Assembly: GCA_017963165.1 (NCBI GenBank)
Contig: JAGCTZ010000180.1
Span: 16,069 to 80,068, forward strand
Direction of reading: 5' to 3'
DNA from: Treponema sp.
GTDB taxonomy: Bacteria; Spirochaetota; Spirochaetia; Treponematales; Treponemataceae
DNA: 64,000 bases
Below are positions 50,506 through 59,744 of this stretch, piece after piece (within the stretch, counting starts at the first letter, position 1; each line of letters opens with the position of its first letter). Both the position numbers and the translations under genes were made by a program. The notes under the pieces were generated by a model. That model was not told where the DNA came from and did not search any database. It saw nothing but the letters and a program-made list of their open reading frames with translations.

Positions 50506-51694
50506 ACTCACCACTAAGCGCAATAACCGGATCCAACTTAGCCGCACGACTTGCCGGATTCAATCCAAAGAAAATCCCTACAAACACGCTGAAAACAAAC
50601 GCAATAATACATGCGTTTGTATTAATTACATAGGCAATCTTCTGGACATATTCTACGGCAAAGCTTAAAAGAATTCCTACAATTATTCCAAAAAATCCAC
50701 CAATCAAGGTTATGCTGGCAGACTCTACAAGAAACTGCTGCTTTATAGCCCCAGGACTTGCTCCCAAAGCTTTTCTGATACCAATTTCCTGCTTACGTTC
50801 GGTTACAGTAACAATCATGATATTCATAATTCCAATACCACCAACAAGAAGGGAAATTGCCGCAATTGCACTAAGCATGGCTGCCAGAGTAGATGTAATT
50901 TTGCTAATCTGCTCCAGCATAGTCTGCATACTTGAAACATTTACAGATGTATCTGTACCTGTAAGACTTGTACAGTATTCCTTTATTTTTGTTACAACAG
51001 AAGATGCCTTTTCTTCAGAAACAACCTGTACAATTATCTGAGCGGCCTGAGCATTTGGAACTATTTTCTTTGTATAAAAGCCCTTTGGAATAAAAGCAGC
51101 TCCGTTTTCCATACCCATAGTCTGCTCTTTCAGGATGCCGATAATTTCAAAACTAAAAGAAACCCTGTTTACTACAATCAGTATTTTCTTGCCCAGAGCG
51201 TCTCCTGCCGGAAAATAATTTAGGGCCGTATCATGATTCAAAATAATTTTTTGAGTTCCTTCTTCGTTGTCTGTTACATTAAAAAAGCGGCCACCTTCTT
51301 CCAGTTCCATATTATAGGCCTCTAAGTAACCGGTCTCTATTGCAGAGCAGTTTACCGAACCAGAAACTTCCCCATAAGTCATTGTTGCATTAAGAGAATT
51401 TTTGTACCAGATTTCTTTTATGTTTTCTACGTTATCAAAAAGATTGTTGCGGAAGGTTTCATTAAAAGTTAAAGAAACTGCATTCCTGCCCCGGAACATT
51501 CCTCCGGCCGAAACGCTTACCATATCAAGGCCGGTAGAACCAAAGGAGTCGGAAACCTGTTTGGTGGAACTGGAACCAATGCTGGTGATTACAATTACCG
51601 AAGCAACGCCAATAATTACACCAAGCAGAGAAAGAAAAGTTCTTGTTTTGTTGCGCCTGAAATTATTGAGCGCATTTATAAAATCTTCCCACAT
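50504..51694 (-). CDS. MacB-like ABC permease (FtsX type)
   Basis: About 396 residues from the ATG at 51694 (GGAG seven bases ahead). One N-terminal membrane helix (FLSLLGVIIGVASVIVITSIG), a large periplasmic MacB-type core domain, then three C-terminal helices (MLSAIAAISLLVGGIGIMNIM and others). It works with the ATPase, adaptor and TolC-like protein encoded upstream to push substrates out without a proton gradient. The frame may continue to 51736, but that part is the inserted repeat. Confidence 0.9.
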   Translation of the reverse strand: MWEDFINALNNFRRNKTRTFLSLLGVIIGVASVIVITSIGSSSTKQVSDSFGSTGLDMVSVSAGGMFRGRNAVSLTFNETFRNNLFDNVENIKEIWYKNSLNATMTYGEVSGSVNCSAIETGYLEAYNMELEEGGRFFNVTDNEEGTQKIILNHDTALNYFPAGDALGKKILIVVNRVSFSFEIIGILKEQTMGMENGAAFIPKGFYTKKIVPNAQAAQIIVQVVSEEKASSVVTKIKEYCTSLTGTDTSVNVSSMQTMLEQISKITSTLAAMLSAIAAISLLVGGIGIMNIMIVTVTERKQEIGIRKALGASPGAIKQQFLVESASITLIGGFFGIIVGILLSFAVEYVQKIAYVINTNACIIAFVFSVFVGIFFGLNPASRAAKLDPVIALSGE

Positions 51695-51710
51695 AATTAC
51701 TCCATTTACC

Positions 51711-51734
51711 GGCCCTTCGACAAGCTCAGGGACC
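51711..51734 (+). repeat. Dispersed repeat, copy 7
   Basis: CCCTTCGACAAGCTCAGGG core in the 70-base gap between the two MacB-type genes; it would extend the permease N-terminus by VPELVEGP if an earlier start were used. Confidence 0.85.
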
Positions 51735-51764
51735 ACGCCAACTTTTATCTGTCACAATGACAAA

Positions 51765-52442
51765 CTATTCTTGTATCATTCCATCAAGTATCCTTATGCA
51801 CCTTTTGGTTGACTCGCCAATACGCGGGTCATGGGTTACAATAATTATTGTTGTTCCCTGCTCTTTATTTATCTTTAAAAAAAGCTCCATAACCTGCTTA
51901 CCTGTTGCAGAATCCAGAGCACCGGTCGGTTCATCTGCCAAAAGAATTCTTGGATTTGTCACCATTGCCCTTGCAATTGCAACACGCTGTTTTTGTCCCC
52001 CCGATAATTCGTGAGGCCGATGCTTTATTCGGTCTGCAAGCCCTACAGATTCAAGTGCTTTTTTTGCCCTTTCTACCCGTTCTGCCTTTTCTACATGAGC
52101 ATATTTTAAAGGCAGCATTACATTCTCGAGTACATTCATAGAAGCAATAAGATGATACTGCTGAAAAACAAAGCCAACTGTCTGATTCCTCAAAACAGCC
52201 AGTTCTTTTTCTGTCATCTTTGCAGTTTCTTTTCCATTAATTTCCACAAGACCAGAGGTAGGTCTATCAAGGCAGCCAATCATATTCATACAGGTAGATT
52301 TTCCGGAGCCCGAAGGTCCCATGATGGAAAGAAATTCTCCCTGTTCAATTTGAAAGGAAATCCCCTGCAGAGCATGAACTTCGCTTTCGCCCATTGAGTA
52401 GGTTTTTACTACATTTTCAAGTCGTACTACGGTTTCTGCCAT
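51765..52442 (-). CDS. MacB/LolD-type ABC ATPase
   Basis: 225 residues: Walker A GPSGSGKST (about 41-49), Q-loop FVFQQYHL, signature LSGGQKQRVAIARAM, Walker B LLADEPTGALD, H-loop VTHDPR. It drives the FtsX-type permease. Its ATG follows the adaptor's stop by two bases. Confidence 0.94.
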   Translation of the reverse strand: MAETVVRLENVVKTYSMGESEVHALQGISFQIEQGEFLSIMGPSGSGKSTCMNMIGCLDRPTSGLVEINGKETAKMTEKELAVLRNQTVGFVFQQYHLIASMNVLENVMLPLKYAHVEKAERVERAKKALESVGLADRIKHRPHELSGGQKQRVAIARAMVTNPRILLADEPTGALDSATGKQVMELFLKINKEQGTTIIIVTHDPRIGESTKRCIRILDGMIQE

Positions 52443-52444
52443 AC

Positions 52445-53545
52445 TTATCTGCCGCCAGGAGCCATTCCTCCAAAATTGTTACCGCCACGATTATTATTAT
52501 TGCCGCCATTTCTATTGTTATTATTTCCGCCGTTTCTGTTATTATTTCCACCATCGTTCCTTGCAGCAGCAGAACCAGACTTAGGAATCTCTCCGGCCTG
52601 CAAAAGTACTTCGCCACCTTTAAGTCCACTCAGAACCTTTACATAATTACGGCCATACTGTTCAACTTCTACATAACGCTTTTCGTTGCCCTTGGCTAAA
52701 ATTACATAGGCCTTTCCGTCTTCATAGCCGATTGCATAACGTTCAACAGTAATATTTTCTACAGGCGCTTCTATCTGAATTTTTCCTGTAAAGGAATAAT
52801 TTGGTAAAATCTCCTTTGGATAATCATCTATTCTAATTTTTGCCCTTACAATAGAAGCCCCACGATTTGTAAGTTCTCCAATGGCAGGCCAGCTTTCTAC
52901 ATAGCCGTTACCCTTTTTATCAGAAGCGTTAAAATCAAGGATTACAGGAAGCCCCACCTTCAGCTTGGCAACATCAGTTTCCGGGATTTCCACTTCGGCA
53001 GTAAGATAATCAAGATTTACAAGGGTTCCAATTTTATCTCCGGCTTTTACCGAGTTTCCTTCGACAGCATTAATATCTACAATTACGCCATCAAAAGCAG
53101 CAACAACCTTGCGGTCTGCAATTTTCTGAACCAGGGCCACCCTCTGAGTTTCCATAAGACTTAAATCGCGTGGAGACCCATTAAGCTTTGTAGTTGCCAT
53201 ACTGTAATCATGTTTTTCAAGATTATATACTTCGTCCGAATCATCAAGCTGAACAAGAAGATCTCCCTTTTTTACCTTGTCACCGGCCTTTACATAAATC
53301 TTCATTACAGTACCGGCACCTAGAGCATTTAAGGTCTGCTGCTGAGCCGCGCTTACAGTTCCGGAAATTTCAATAACGTTTTCATAGATTTCTTTGTTTA
53401 CCTGATAAGTCAAAACCTGTTTAGAATCTCTATGAAGGAAAAATCTTAGGCCCACAAGAACGCCAGTCACAATCGCAGCAACAACCAACAGAATAATAAA
53501 TATTTTTATACCTTTTTTCATCTTCTTTTTATTTTTCTTTGCCAT
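52445..53545 (-). CDS. Periplasmic adaptor (MacA/HlyD type) with Asn/Gly-rich tail
   Basis: 366 residues. One N-terminal membrane helix (IFIILLVVAAIVTGVLVGL), barrel-sandwich hybrid and short alpha-hairpin (VYVKAGDKVKKGDLLVQLDD), then beta-barrel and membrane-proximal domains. The tail (about 325-366) is a low-complexity run of Asn, Gly and Arg in NNNNRNGG-type units. It bridges MacB and TolC. The short hairpin suggests contact with a small or spirochaetal TolC. Confidence 0.9.
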   Translation of the reverse strand: MAKKNKKKMKKGIKIFIILLVVAAIVTGVLVGLRFFLHRDSKQVLTYQVNKEIYENVIEISGTVSAAQQQTLNALGAGTVMKIYVKAGDKVKKGDLLVQLDDSDEVYNLEKHDYSMATTKLNGSPRDLSLMETQRVALVQKIADRKVVAAFDGVIVDINAVEGNSVKAGDKIGTLVNLDYLTAEVEIPETDVAKLKVGLPVILDFNASDKKGNGYVESWPAIGELTNRGASIVRAKIRIDDYPKEILPNYSFTGKIQIEAPVENITVERYAIGYEDGKAYVILAKGNEKRYVEVEQYGRNYVKVLSGLKGGEVLLQAGEIPKSGSAAARNDGGNNNRNGGNNNNRNGGNNNNRGGNNFGGMAPGGR

Positions 53546-53556
53546 TTTCTACTCCA

Positions 53557-55014
53557 CTACTCTACAAACATTGCCTTTACATCATCATTATAGACAATTA
53601 AATCTATTCTGTTCACAAGGCCTTTAACCTTAGCCTGCAGCGTATTGATTACAGCAGCTGTATAATCCTTCTCCGAAATAAGTCCACGTTTATAATAATC
53701 AAGCATTTCTGCTTCTACAGCCAAATACATTTCATAATTTTTACGATTCGTTTCTGTGTCCCATTTAATATCCTCAAGTTTCAGCTGCTTTTCCAGAACA
53801 GCAGATTCAAAGGCCAAATAAGCCGAATCAATTTTCATCTGCTCCTGTTCTATCGAAATTTCTGTAAGCTGATCAGATATCTGATTTTTCTTTGAAGTTA
53901 CTGGTGTATAAGAAAGCCCAATCGTTACAGATGGAGAAGCACTTGAACCACCACTCATGCCGCCTGCTCCACTTGCGCTGCTTTTATTATTTGAAACGAT
54001 TGGAACATTTACACCGGCACTTAAACTAAGGCCTTCATAAGCTGCACTTATACCTGCATTAAGATTATTTGAACTGCCATTATTTGTTTTTCTGTATGAA
54101 TAACCGCCATTTGCACTAAGAGTAAGCTTTGTGTTTGCCTCGCGTGACATTTGATTCATTTTTTGATTCCAAAGATTGCTTTCTATTTGTGTATAATTTT
54201 CCGCCTTATAAGAAGCAATATCAACAGCCTCTACCACAGGTATATCTTCTGGAATAAGCTCCTTAAAATCTGTATCCTCTGGAATTTCAATTTCGCGGCC
54301 ACAGTTATGATAAAACAGCTTATATTCTCTTATAAAAGAACGGATTGAAGCTTCCAGATCGCGTTCAGAAGTTTTAAGCTTCATATCTGCCTTAATGTAT
54401 GAAGCGGAAGAAGTTGCATACCCCTGAAGCTTAACTCTTTCAAGAGAATTATAATCATCAATAAGAGAGTTTTGTTTAGAAATAATATTGGAAATATTTG
54501 AAAGCAGGCTGCTAAGACTTTTATAAAAGGATTTTTCTTTATCAACAGCTTTTGAACTAAGATTACGCTGCGCCTCAAGTACAGAGCGTTCTGATTTTAT
54601 AAGCGAAATATTTCTGTTTGCACTGTTTGAAGAAATAATATCTACAGATAAGGTTGCACTTGCACTATCAAAGCTTGTTTTTCCATCTGCAACACTCATC
54701 TGTCCACTTACATTTAATCCAAGATTATTGAACTCTGGGATTGTTGCATTTACACCTGGCTTTACTGTGAAAGAACTGTTGTCTCCAATTACAAAAGTCA
54801 TGTCACCTGTAGACAGTTTAACACTAAAACCTTTGTCTATTTGTGTTGACTGCTGATTAAGCTTTGCTTTCTGCAGTTCCAGTGTCAGATTTTTTAAATC
54901 CGAATCCTGTTCCAGATATGATGCAAGAAGTTCCTGGGTAGGCACAAGCTCTACAGCACCAAGAAAATTGAATGTAATAAGGAACACAAGTGCACCTGGT
55001 ATTTTTCTTTTCAT
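53557..55014 (-). CDS. TolC-family outer membrane efflux protein
   Basis: 485 residues. Signal peptide (ALVFLITFNFLGAV) and two pseudo-repeats of long helices and strands as in TolC (QKAKLNQQSTQIDKGFSVKL, LSLSAGVNVPIVSN). The Gly/Ser/Ala-rich SASGAGGMSGGSSASPS loop in the second half is odd and probably surface or equatorial. It is the outer membrane channel of the downstream MacA-MacB genes, which form one operon in the order tolC, adaptor, ATPase, permease. Confidence 0.9.
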   Translation of the reverse strand: MKRKIPGALVFLITFNFLGAVELVPTQELLASYLEQDSDLKNLTLELQKAKLNQQSTQIDKGFSVKLSTGDMTFVIGDNSSFTVKPGVNATIPEFNNLGLNVSGQMSVADGKTSFDSASATLSVDIISSNSANRNISLIKSERSVLEAQRNLSSKAVDKEKSFYKSLSSLLSNISNIISKQNSLIDDYNSLERVKLQGYATSSASYIKADMKLKTSERDLEASIRSFIREYKLFYHNCGREIEIPEDTDFKELIPEDIPVVEAVDIASYKAENYTQIESNLWNQKMNQMSREANTKLTLSANGGYSYRKTNNGSSNNLNAGISAAYEGLSLSAGVNVPIVSNNKSSASGAGGMSGGSSASPSVTIGLSYTPVTSKKNQISDQLTEISIEQEQMKIDSAYLAFESAVLEKQLKLEDIKWDTETNRKNYEMYLAVEAEMLDYYKRGLISEKDYTAAVINTLQAKVKGLVNRIDLIVYNDDVKAMFVE

Positions 55015-55118
55015 AAAAAAGTCCTTTTATGTCTATTTTCGCAATATTTTTCGAAATTTTCCATATAAGGATTGTTATATAACAGGATGTTATGGTAAGA
55101 GTTTTCTCATGTTTATGG

Positions 55119-55142
55119 GGTCCCTGAGCCTGTCGAAGGGCC
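55119..55142 (-). repeat. Dispersed repeat, copy 8
   Basis: CCCTGAGCCTGTCGAAGGG core between the TolC-type gene promoter and the TraB-type gene end. Confidence 0.85.
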
Positions 55143-55154
55143 ATCAAAACCGAA

Positions 55155-56333
55155 TCAGGCAGCGCCAGCCAGACTACCTATAATATCCGCACCACTAATA
55201 AAAGTAGCAACACTACTTCCAAGCGATGACAGGATAAAAATCAAAAGAATACGAAGAATTCTGTTTTTGTAAAAGCCTATAACTGTAACATCATCCTGAA
55301 GCGTTTCCATATCGCGAACCTTTGGCTTACATACAAAGGCCTGAACAATGGCAGTAACAAAGCCGCAGCCAATAAAAGGACAAAGCGAAGTAATAGGAGC
55401 GCTGACAAATGCAACAAGGATTGTTATAGGATGACCTGCAGCAAGTAAAGTAAGCGCTGCTGCACAAGTTCCATTCCACAAAATCCAGGATTTAATCATC
55501 TTTGTACCAAGCTGAGTTCCACCGTAAATAAAGCCCGCAATAATAAGACCAATAATCGCAACAGGAATAATCCAGCCTGCAATCTTTGAAAAACCTCTTT
55601 TAACAGGAATTTCATCAATTTCTGAAAGGTCAACCTTTTGGCCACCTGCAAATTTTTCAAGATTTTCTACAACACCATCAAGATGACCGGCACCAAGAAC
55701 AGCAACAACCTTATTTCCAGGGCTGTTCCAGATTTTATCTGCAAGATAAACGTTTCGTTCATCAATAAGAACTTCCTTTACAACAGGCATATAGTCGGCA
55801 AGCTCATTCATCATAGAATCCATCTCGTTTTTCTGCTTGATGTTTTCTATATCTTCGGCACTCATATCTTCCTTGCTAAAGGCTGTCGAAAGAAGCATTG
55901 CAAGAAGCTTGCATTTACCCCAGAAGGAATTTTTTGCCCAGGCACGCTTTAATGTAATCTGAATTGCACGGTCTGCCATAACAGCAGGAATATTAAGCTC
56001 GTCTGCAACACGCATAGCAGCAAGCATTTCATCACCTGGATTTACACCAACATTCTGGCCCATTCTGCGCTGGAACGAAGCAAGAACAAGATTTGCAAGA
56101 AGAAGAAAGCCTTCGCCTCTTTTAAGAACCTTTACAATATCAAGTTCACGGTATTTGTCTTTATTACGGATTGAATCTGCACGTTTTTCATCAAGTTCAA
56201 TTGCAACACTGTCTGGTTGGATTTCTTTTATTGTATTTTCAACTTCGGTAATACTTTCTGCCGAAACATGTGCTGTACCAATTAAAGTTATTGTTCTTTC
56301 GCCAAAAGAAAGAACCCTTTGTAACTGACTCAT
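55155..56333 (-). CDS. TraB/PrgY-family membrane protein
   Basis: About 392 residues from the ATG at 56333, which overlaps the TPR gene stop (ATGA). TraB motifs: TLIGTAHVSAESITEVENTI, then IQPDSVAIELDEKRA and VVAVLGAGHLDGVV, the Gly-His and Glu/Asp clusters proposed for the metallopeptidase-like site. Four or five C-terminal membrane segments follow (IIPVAIIGLIIAGFIYGG and others). PrgY-like proteins restrict peptide pheromone; others have unknown roles. Confidence 0.9.
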   Translation of the reverse strand: MSQLQRVLSFGERTITLIGTAHVSAESITEVENTIKEIQPDSVAIELDEKRADSIRNKDKYRELDIVKVLKRGEGFLLLANLVLASFQRRMGQNVGVNPGDEMLAAMRVADELNIPAVMADRAIQITLKRAWAKNSFWGKCKLLAMLLSTAFSKEDMSAEDIENIKQKNEMDSMMNELADYMPVVKEVLIDERNVYLADKIWNSPGNKVVAVLGAGHLDGVVENLEKFAGGQKVDLSEIDEIPVKRGFSKIAGWIIPVAIIGLIIAGFIYGGTQLGTKMIKSWILWNGTCAAALTLLAAGHPITILVAFVSAPITSLCPFIGCGFVTAIVQAFVCKPKVRDMETLQDDVTVIGFYKNRILRILLIFILSSLGSSVATFISGADIIGSLAGAA

Positions 56334-57775
56334 AAACCTAGTCCCCACTCTGCTATTCTATATTCAAAGAACATCGGAGCCTGCATTGCAGTAACTTTTC
56401 CGTAATATTCTTTTGCCGATTCCAGAGCACCATTTACCTCATAGAAAAGACCCATATAAAATAACATTTTACCGCGTTTATTGCTATTGTCTTCTTTATT
56501 AATTTTGTTTATAAGCGTTGTTTCTGCATTTTTGCTGTAGGTATCTACAAAAAGACGTGCCATATTGTACTCTGTAGATTCTCTATCAAGCTTTTTCATA
56601 AGCTCCTGAGCAACTTTTTTGGCATTATTTTTGTCACCTTCTTTTAAGTACATTGCAATATTCATAAGCTTATAAGCAAAGCTTTCACTATAACTGTAAG
56701 CCTTATCAAAAAGTTCACGGGCACTCTTGTAATTTCCAAAATGATATTCAAGAATTGCTGTTGATTCGTAGGCATAGTAATAATCAGGATTTGTTTCTAC
56801 TACTTTGCGATAATTATAAAGGGCTAAATCAAACTTTTCCTGTTCATCATAAATACCGGCAAGATATGCGTATGCAAGGAAATAATCAGGCAGAATTTCT
56901 ACACATTTATCCCAGCATTTAATTGATTCAGAATATTTTCCCTGATAGCGGTAATAGGTTCCCATATCAAGATAAAAATCATAATTATCAGGATCGTAAA
57001 CAAGCGCATCCTGAGTAAGCTTTATTGCGCGTACATAGTTATATTCTTCGGCTGCAAGCTTACCCATAAGGGCAAGAGCCTCTGGATTCTGCGGGTTTTT
57101 ATCAAGGATTTTCTGACAAGTTGTTTTTGCAAGCTTAAGATCATCCATGTAATAAGTCATTTTTGCGTAGCCATAAAGTGCATCTTCGTTTTCTGGTTCA
57201 GACTTGAGCGCTTTTGTATAAGCATCGCGGGCAAGCTTCCATTTGTGATTAAGAGCCTGTTCATCGCCCTGCATTATATTAACCTGAACATTATATGGAT
57301 CTGCTGCAAGAATCTCCTTTGAAGCAGCGCTATAAGCAGATTTATCGCCCTTTGCCTTTGCACACAACGTTTTTATTTCAAGTGCAGTAAGATTTGATGC
57401 ATCTACAGCAAGAACTTCATCTGCAGTTTTAATTGCCATATCATAATTGCCGTCAGAAACATAAAGAGATGCAAGCACAAGTTTAAGGTCTAAATCATCC
57501 TTAAGCTCTTCAGGAATAGAATCAAACAAAGCAATTGCGCCTTTTACATTTCCTTTATCAAGCAATGCCTGAAGCTGCTTTGCAAAAGCAATATTCGGTG
57601 GGTCAGGAATTTTTTCTTCAACAGGCTCAGAAACCTCAACTGGTTCGGTAATTTCAGCAGGTTCTGTAACTACATTTTCTTCTTCTGTACCTGTATCTGT
57701 CGTTTTGCAGCTAAAAAAACTAAAAGCAAACGCAAAACCAGCTATAAGAATCAACAATATTCTACATTTCTTCAT
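56330..57775 (-). CDS. TPR-repeat lipoprotein
   Basis: 481 residues. The lipobox FSFFSC (Cys23) makes it a lipoprotein; a Glu/Pro/Val-rich linker (about 30-60) follows and then TPRs across nearly the whole length (for example PQNPEALALMGKLAAEEYNYVRAI, PDYYYAYESTAILEYHFGN). It probably is a periplasmic scaffold, similar to Tol/PilW/BamD-style helical proteins. The overlap with the TraB gene suggests joint function. Confidence 0.9.
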   Translation of the reverse strand: MKKCRILLILIAGFAFAFSFFSCKTTDTGTEEENVVTEPAEITEPVEVSEPVEEKIPDPPNIAFAKQLQALLDKGNVKGAIALFDSIPEELKDDLDLKLVLASLYVSDGNYDMAIKTADEVLAVDASNLTALEIKTLCAKAKGDKSAYSAASKEILAADPYNVQVNIMQGDEQALNHKWKLARDAYTKALKSEPENEDALYGYAKMTYYMDDLKLAKTTCQKILDKNPQNPEALALMGKLAAEEYNYVRAIKLTQDALVYDPDNYDFYLDMGTYYRYQGKYSESIKCWDKCVEILPDYFLAYAYLAGIYDEQEKFDLALYNYRKVVETNPDYYYAYESTAILEYHFGNYKSARELFDKAYSYSESFAYKLMNIAMYLKEGDKNNAKKVAQELMKKLDRESTEYNMARLFVDTYSKNAETTLINKINKEDNSNKRGKMLFYMGLFYEVNGALESAKEYYGKVTAMQAPMFFEYRIAEWGLGL

Positions 57776-57835
57776 TTTATATTCCTTATTATTATAGTTG
57801 AAAGTCCGTCATTTTTTAGCTAAACTATAACTACC

Positions 57836-59734
57836 ATGAACATGCGTGTTATTAGAAAAGCAATAGGACTTCTGATTGTCGATATCCTTATTATCATCGG
57901 CATTTTTATACTTCAATTTAGAACAGATTCTTCCATTCTAAAAAAATTAGGAAATCTTCAAATCTCGATGGCAAAATCAGATTCCGACAACGACATGTTC
58001 GAGCTTAAAAACAAGCTGGAAATTAACTATAATGGCATTTCCATTCATACAGATGACCAGAATAGCATTAAAATAATACAGAAAGGCGAGTCGGTTGCCA
58101 AGACCATTCAGCTTATAAATTACGAAGAAGAAGAACTTCAGTATACTTTCCATTTTACGGATGATGTAAATCTTGTTGTGATGCTTGGGCAGGATTCGGC
58201 AGAAGCTCCTCTTACAATCTATGCCGATGTACCCAAAACTGTTTCTGACATGTATGTTCCGTTTAATTTTGCCTATAACATGAAGGTTCAGAAGGATGAA
58301 GGAAATACAATCATTCTTGAAGGCAAAAAACAAATCTGGAATTTCCACACAAATGATATTTCCGAAAACTATATTCATTTTACTTATGCAGACAACCTTG
58401 CTCATTATTCTGTATATGATGATACAAAGAAATTTACATTTGAGGACCTTATAAATCTTGCCGGTGCCCAGCCAAATATATACGAAGGCACCTTTACAGC
58501 CTTTACAGACAATCTTATAAACGCATTTAAGGCTTCTATAAATGACAGCAGTTTCACAGAACAGGCAGTTGTTTCATACATTGCAGCAATGGCACAACGA
58601 GGCGATTATAAACAGGCAATTGAAGACATTCCTCAGGATTACAAGAAGAGCGATTCAAGAACATATCTTTCTGCTCCATTCCTGAACAGTCTTTCTAACA
58701 TGAATAAAAAGCTTGAAAATGCTGTAAGAGAATCAAACAGTGCAATAAAGCGAGCCGCAACATCTGATTCCCTTGAAATATTTACAACAAGCAACCTTGC
58801 AGCACGACTTTGCGTTTCTCCTGACCGTGCAGATGTTGTAACAATCCTTAGAAATGCAGCAAATACAAATATCGAAAAATGTACTGTTGCACAGGTTTCT
58901 GGAATCATCATTACCTGGGCAGAATTGACATCGCTTTACAAAGAATATGCAGATATTCTTGAACCTGTCATGAATGCTTGTATAACAAGACTTACAAATG
59001 CATGTACTTATGATAACAATGTACTCACAATTTCCGAAAACGACACCTTCCTTTCTGTTGTTCAGGCAGTTCAGACTGGTACAGCATTAATGCGTTACGG
59101 CGAAATCTCTGGTGATGAAATCTGTACAAAGGCCGGACGCGTAATAATTACTTCATACATTACAGAAAGCTCTTCATTTGATTTAAGAACACTTTCTACA
59201 ATCTATGAACTTCTTGCTTATAAGAACTGGTACTATCCTCATGTTACTTTGATTAATTCGATCGGTAAAAACGCAATGTGGGCATGGACCTGTGCAAAAG
59301 ATATTACATACTCTAAGGATTCAGAAGGTGCTCTTACACTTTCAATTGAATTCCCACTTGAATATACACACTATGTAATCTTAAAAGGCATTCCAGCTTT
59401 CGAACAGATTTTCATTTATGACATGGCATTCCGTACAGACCCACGATTTGAAACTTACAATTCTTCTGGATACATTTACAAATCAGAAACTGATACACTC
59501 ATGCTTAAGTCTCGCCACAAATCAGAAATCGAAAAAATTAAGATGTCTTATGTAGCTCCAAAGCCTGCTACACCTGCACCAACTCCAAAACCTGCAGAAC
59601 CTGAGCCGGAAACAACAGCAACTCCGGTGGCTTCTGAGCAAACCGTAGTTTCTGAACAAACGGTGGGTACTTTGCCGACCGTGGTCCCTGAGCCTGTCGA
59701 AGGGCCACAAATGACAGATACAATAACACAATAA
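57836..59734 (+). CDS. Membrane-anchored protein of unknown function with Pro-rich tail
   Basis: 632 residues. One N-terminal membrane helix (GLLIVDILIIIGIFILQF), so it is anchored with the body in the periplasm. Beta-rich part at about 50-200, then helical part (about 215-480), then Thr/Pro/Glu-rich tail (577-632). The last residues (VVPEPVEGPQMTDTITQ) are encoded by a dispersed repeat. Start ATG 57836 or 57842. Family not recognised; looks spirochaete-specific. Eleven bases before ettA. Confidence 0.8.
   Translation: MNMRVIRKAIGLLIVDILIIIGIFILQFRTDSSILKKLGNLQISMAKSDSDNDMFELKNKLEINYNGISIHTDDQNSIKIIQKGESVAKTIQLINYEEEELQYTFHFTDDVNLVVMLGQDSAEAPLTIYADVPKTVSDMYVPFNFAYNMKVQKDEGNTIILEGKKQIWNFHTNDISENYIHFTYADNLAHYSVYDDTKKFTFEDLINLAGAQPNIYEGTFTAFTDNLINAFKASINDSSFTEQAVVSYIAAMAQRGDYKQAIEDIPQDYKKSDSRTYLSAPFLNSLSNMNKKLENAVRESNSAIKRAATSDSLEIFTTSNLAARLCVSPDRADVVTILRNAANTNIEKCTVAQVSGIIITWAELTSLYKEYADILEPVMNACITRLTNACTYDNNVLTISENDTFLSVVQAVQTGTALMRYGEISGDEICTKAGRVIITSYITESSSFDLRTLSTIYELLAYKNWYYPHVTLINSIGKNAMWAWTCAKDITYSKDSEGALTLSIEFPLEYTHYVILKGIPAFEQIFIYDMAFRTDPRFETYNSSGYIYKSETDTLMLKSRHKSEIEKIKMSYVAPKPATPAPTPKPAEPEPETTATPVASEQTVVSEQTVGTLPTVVPEPVEGPQMTDTITQ
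59683..59706 (-). repeat. Dispersed repeat, copy 9 (within coding tail)
   Basis: CCCTGAGCCTGTCGAAGGG core, read in frame as VPEPVEGP, nine residues before the stop. Confidence 0.9.
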
Positions 59735-59744
59735 GGAAAAAACA

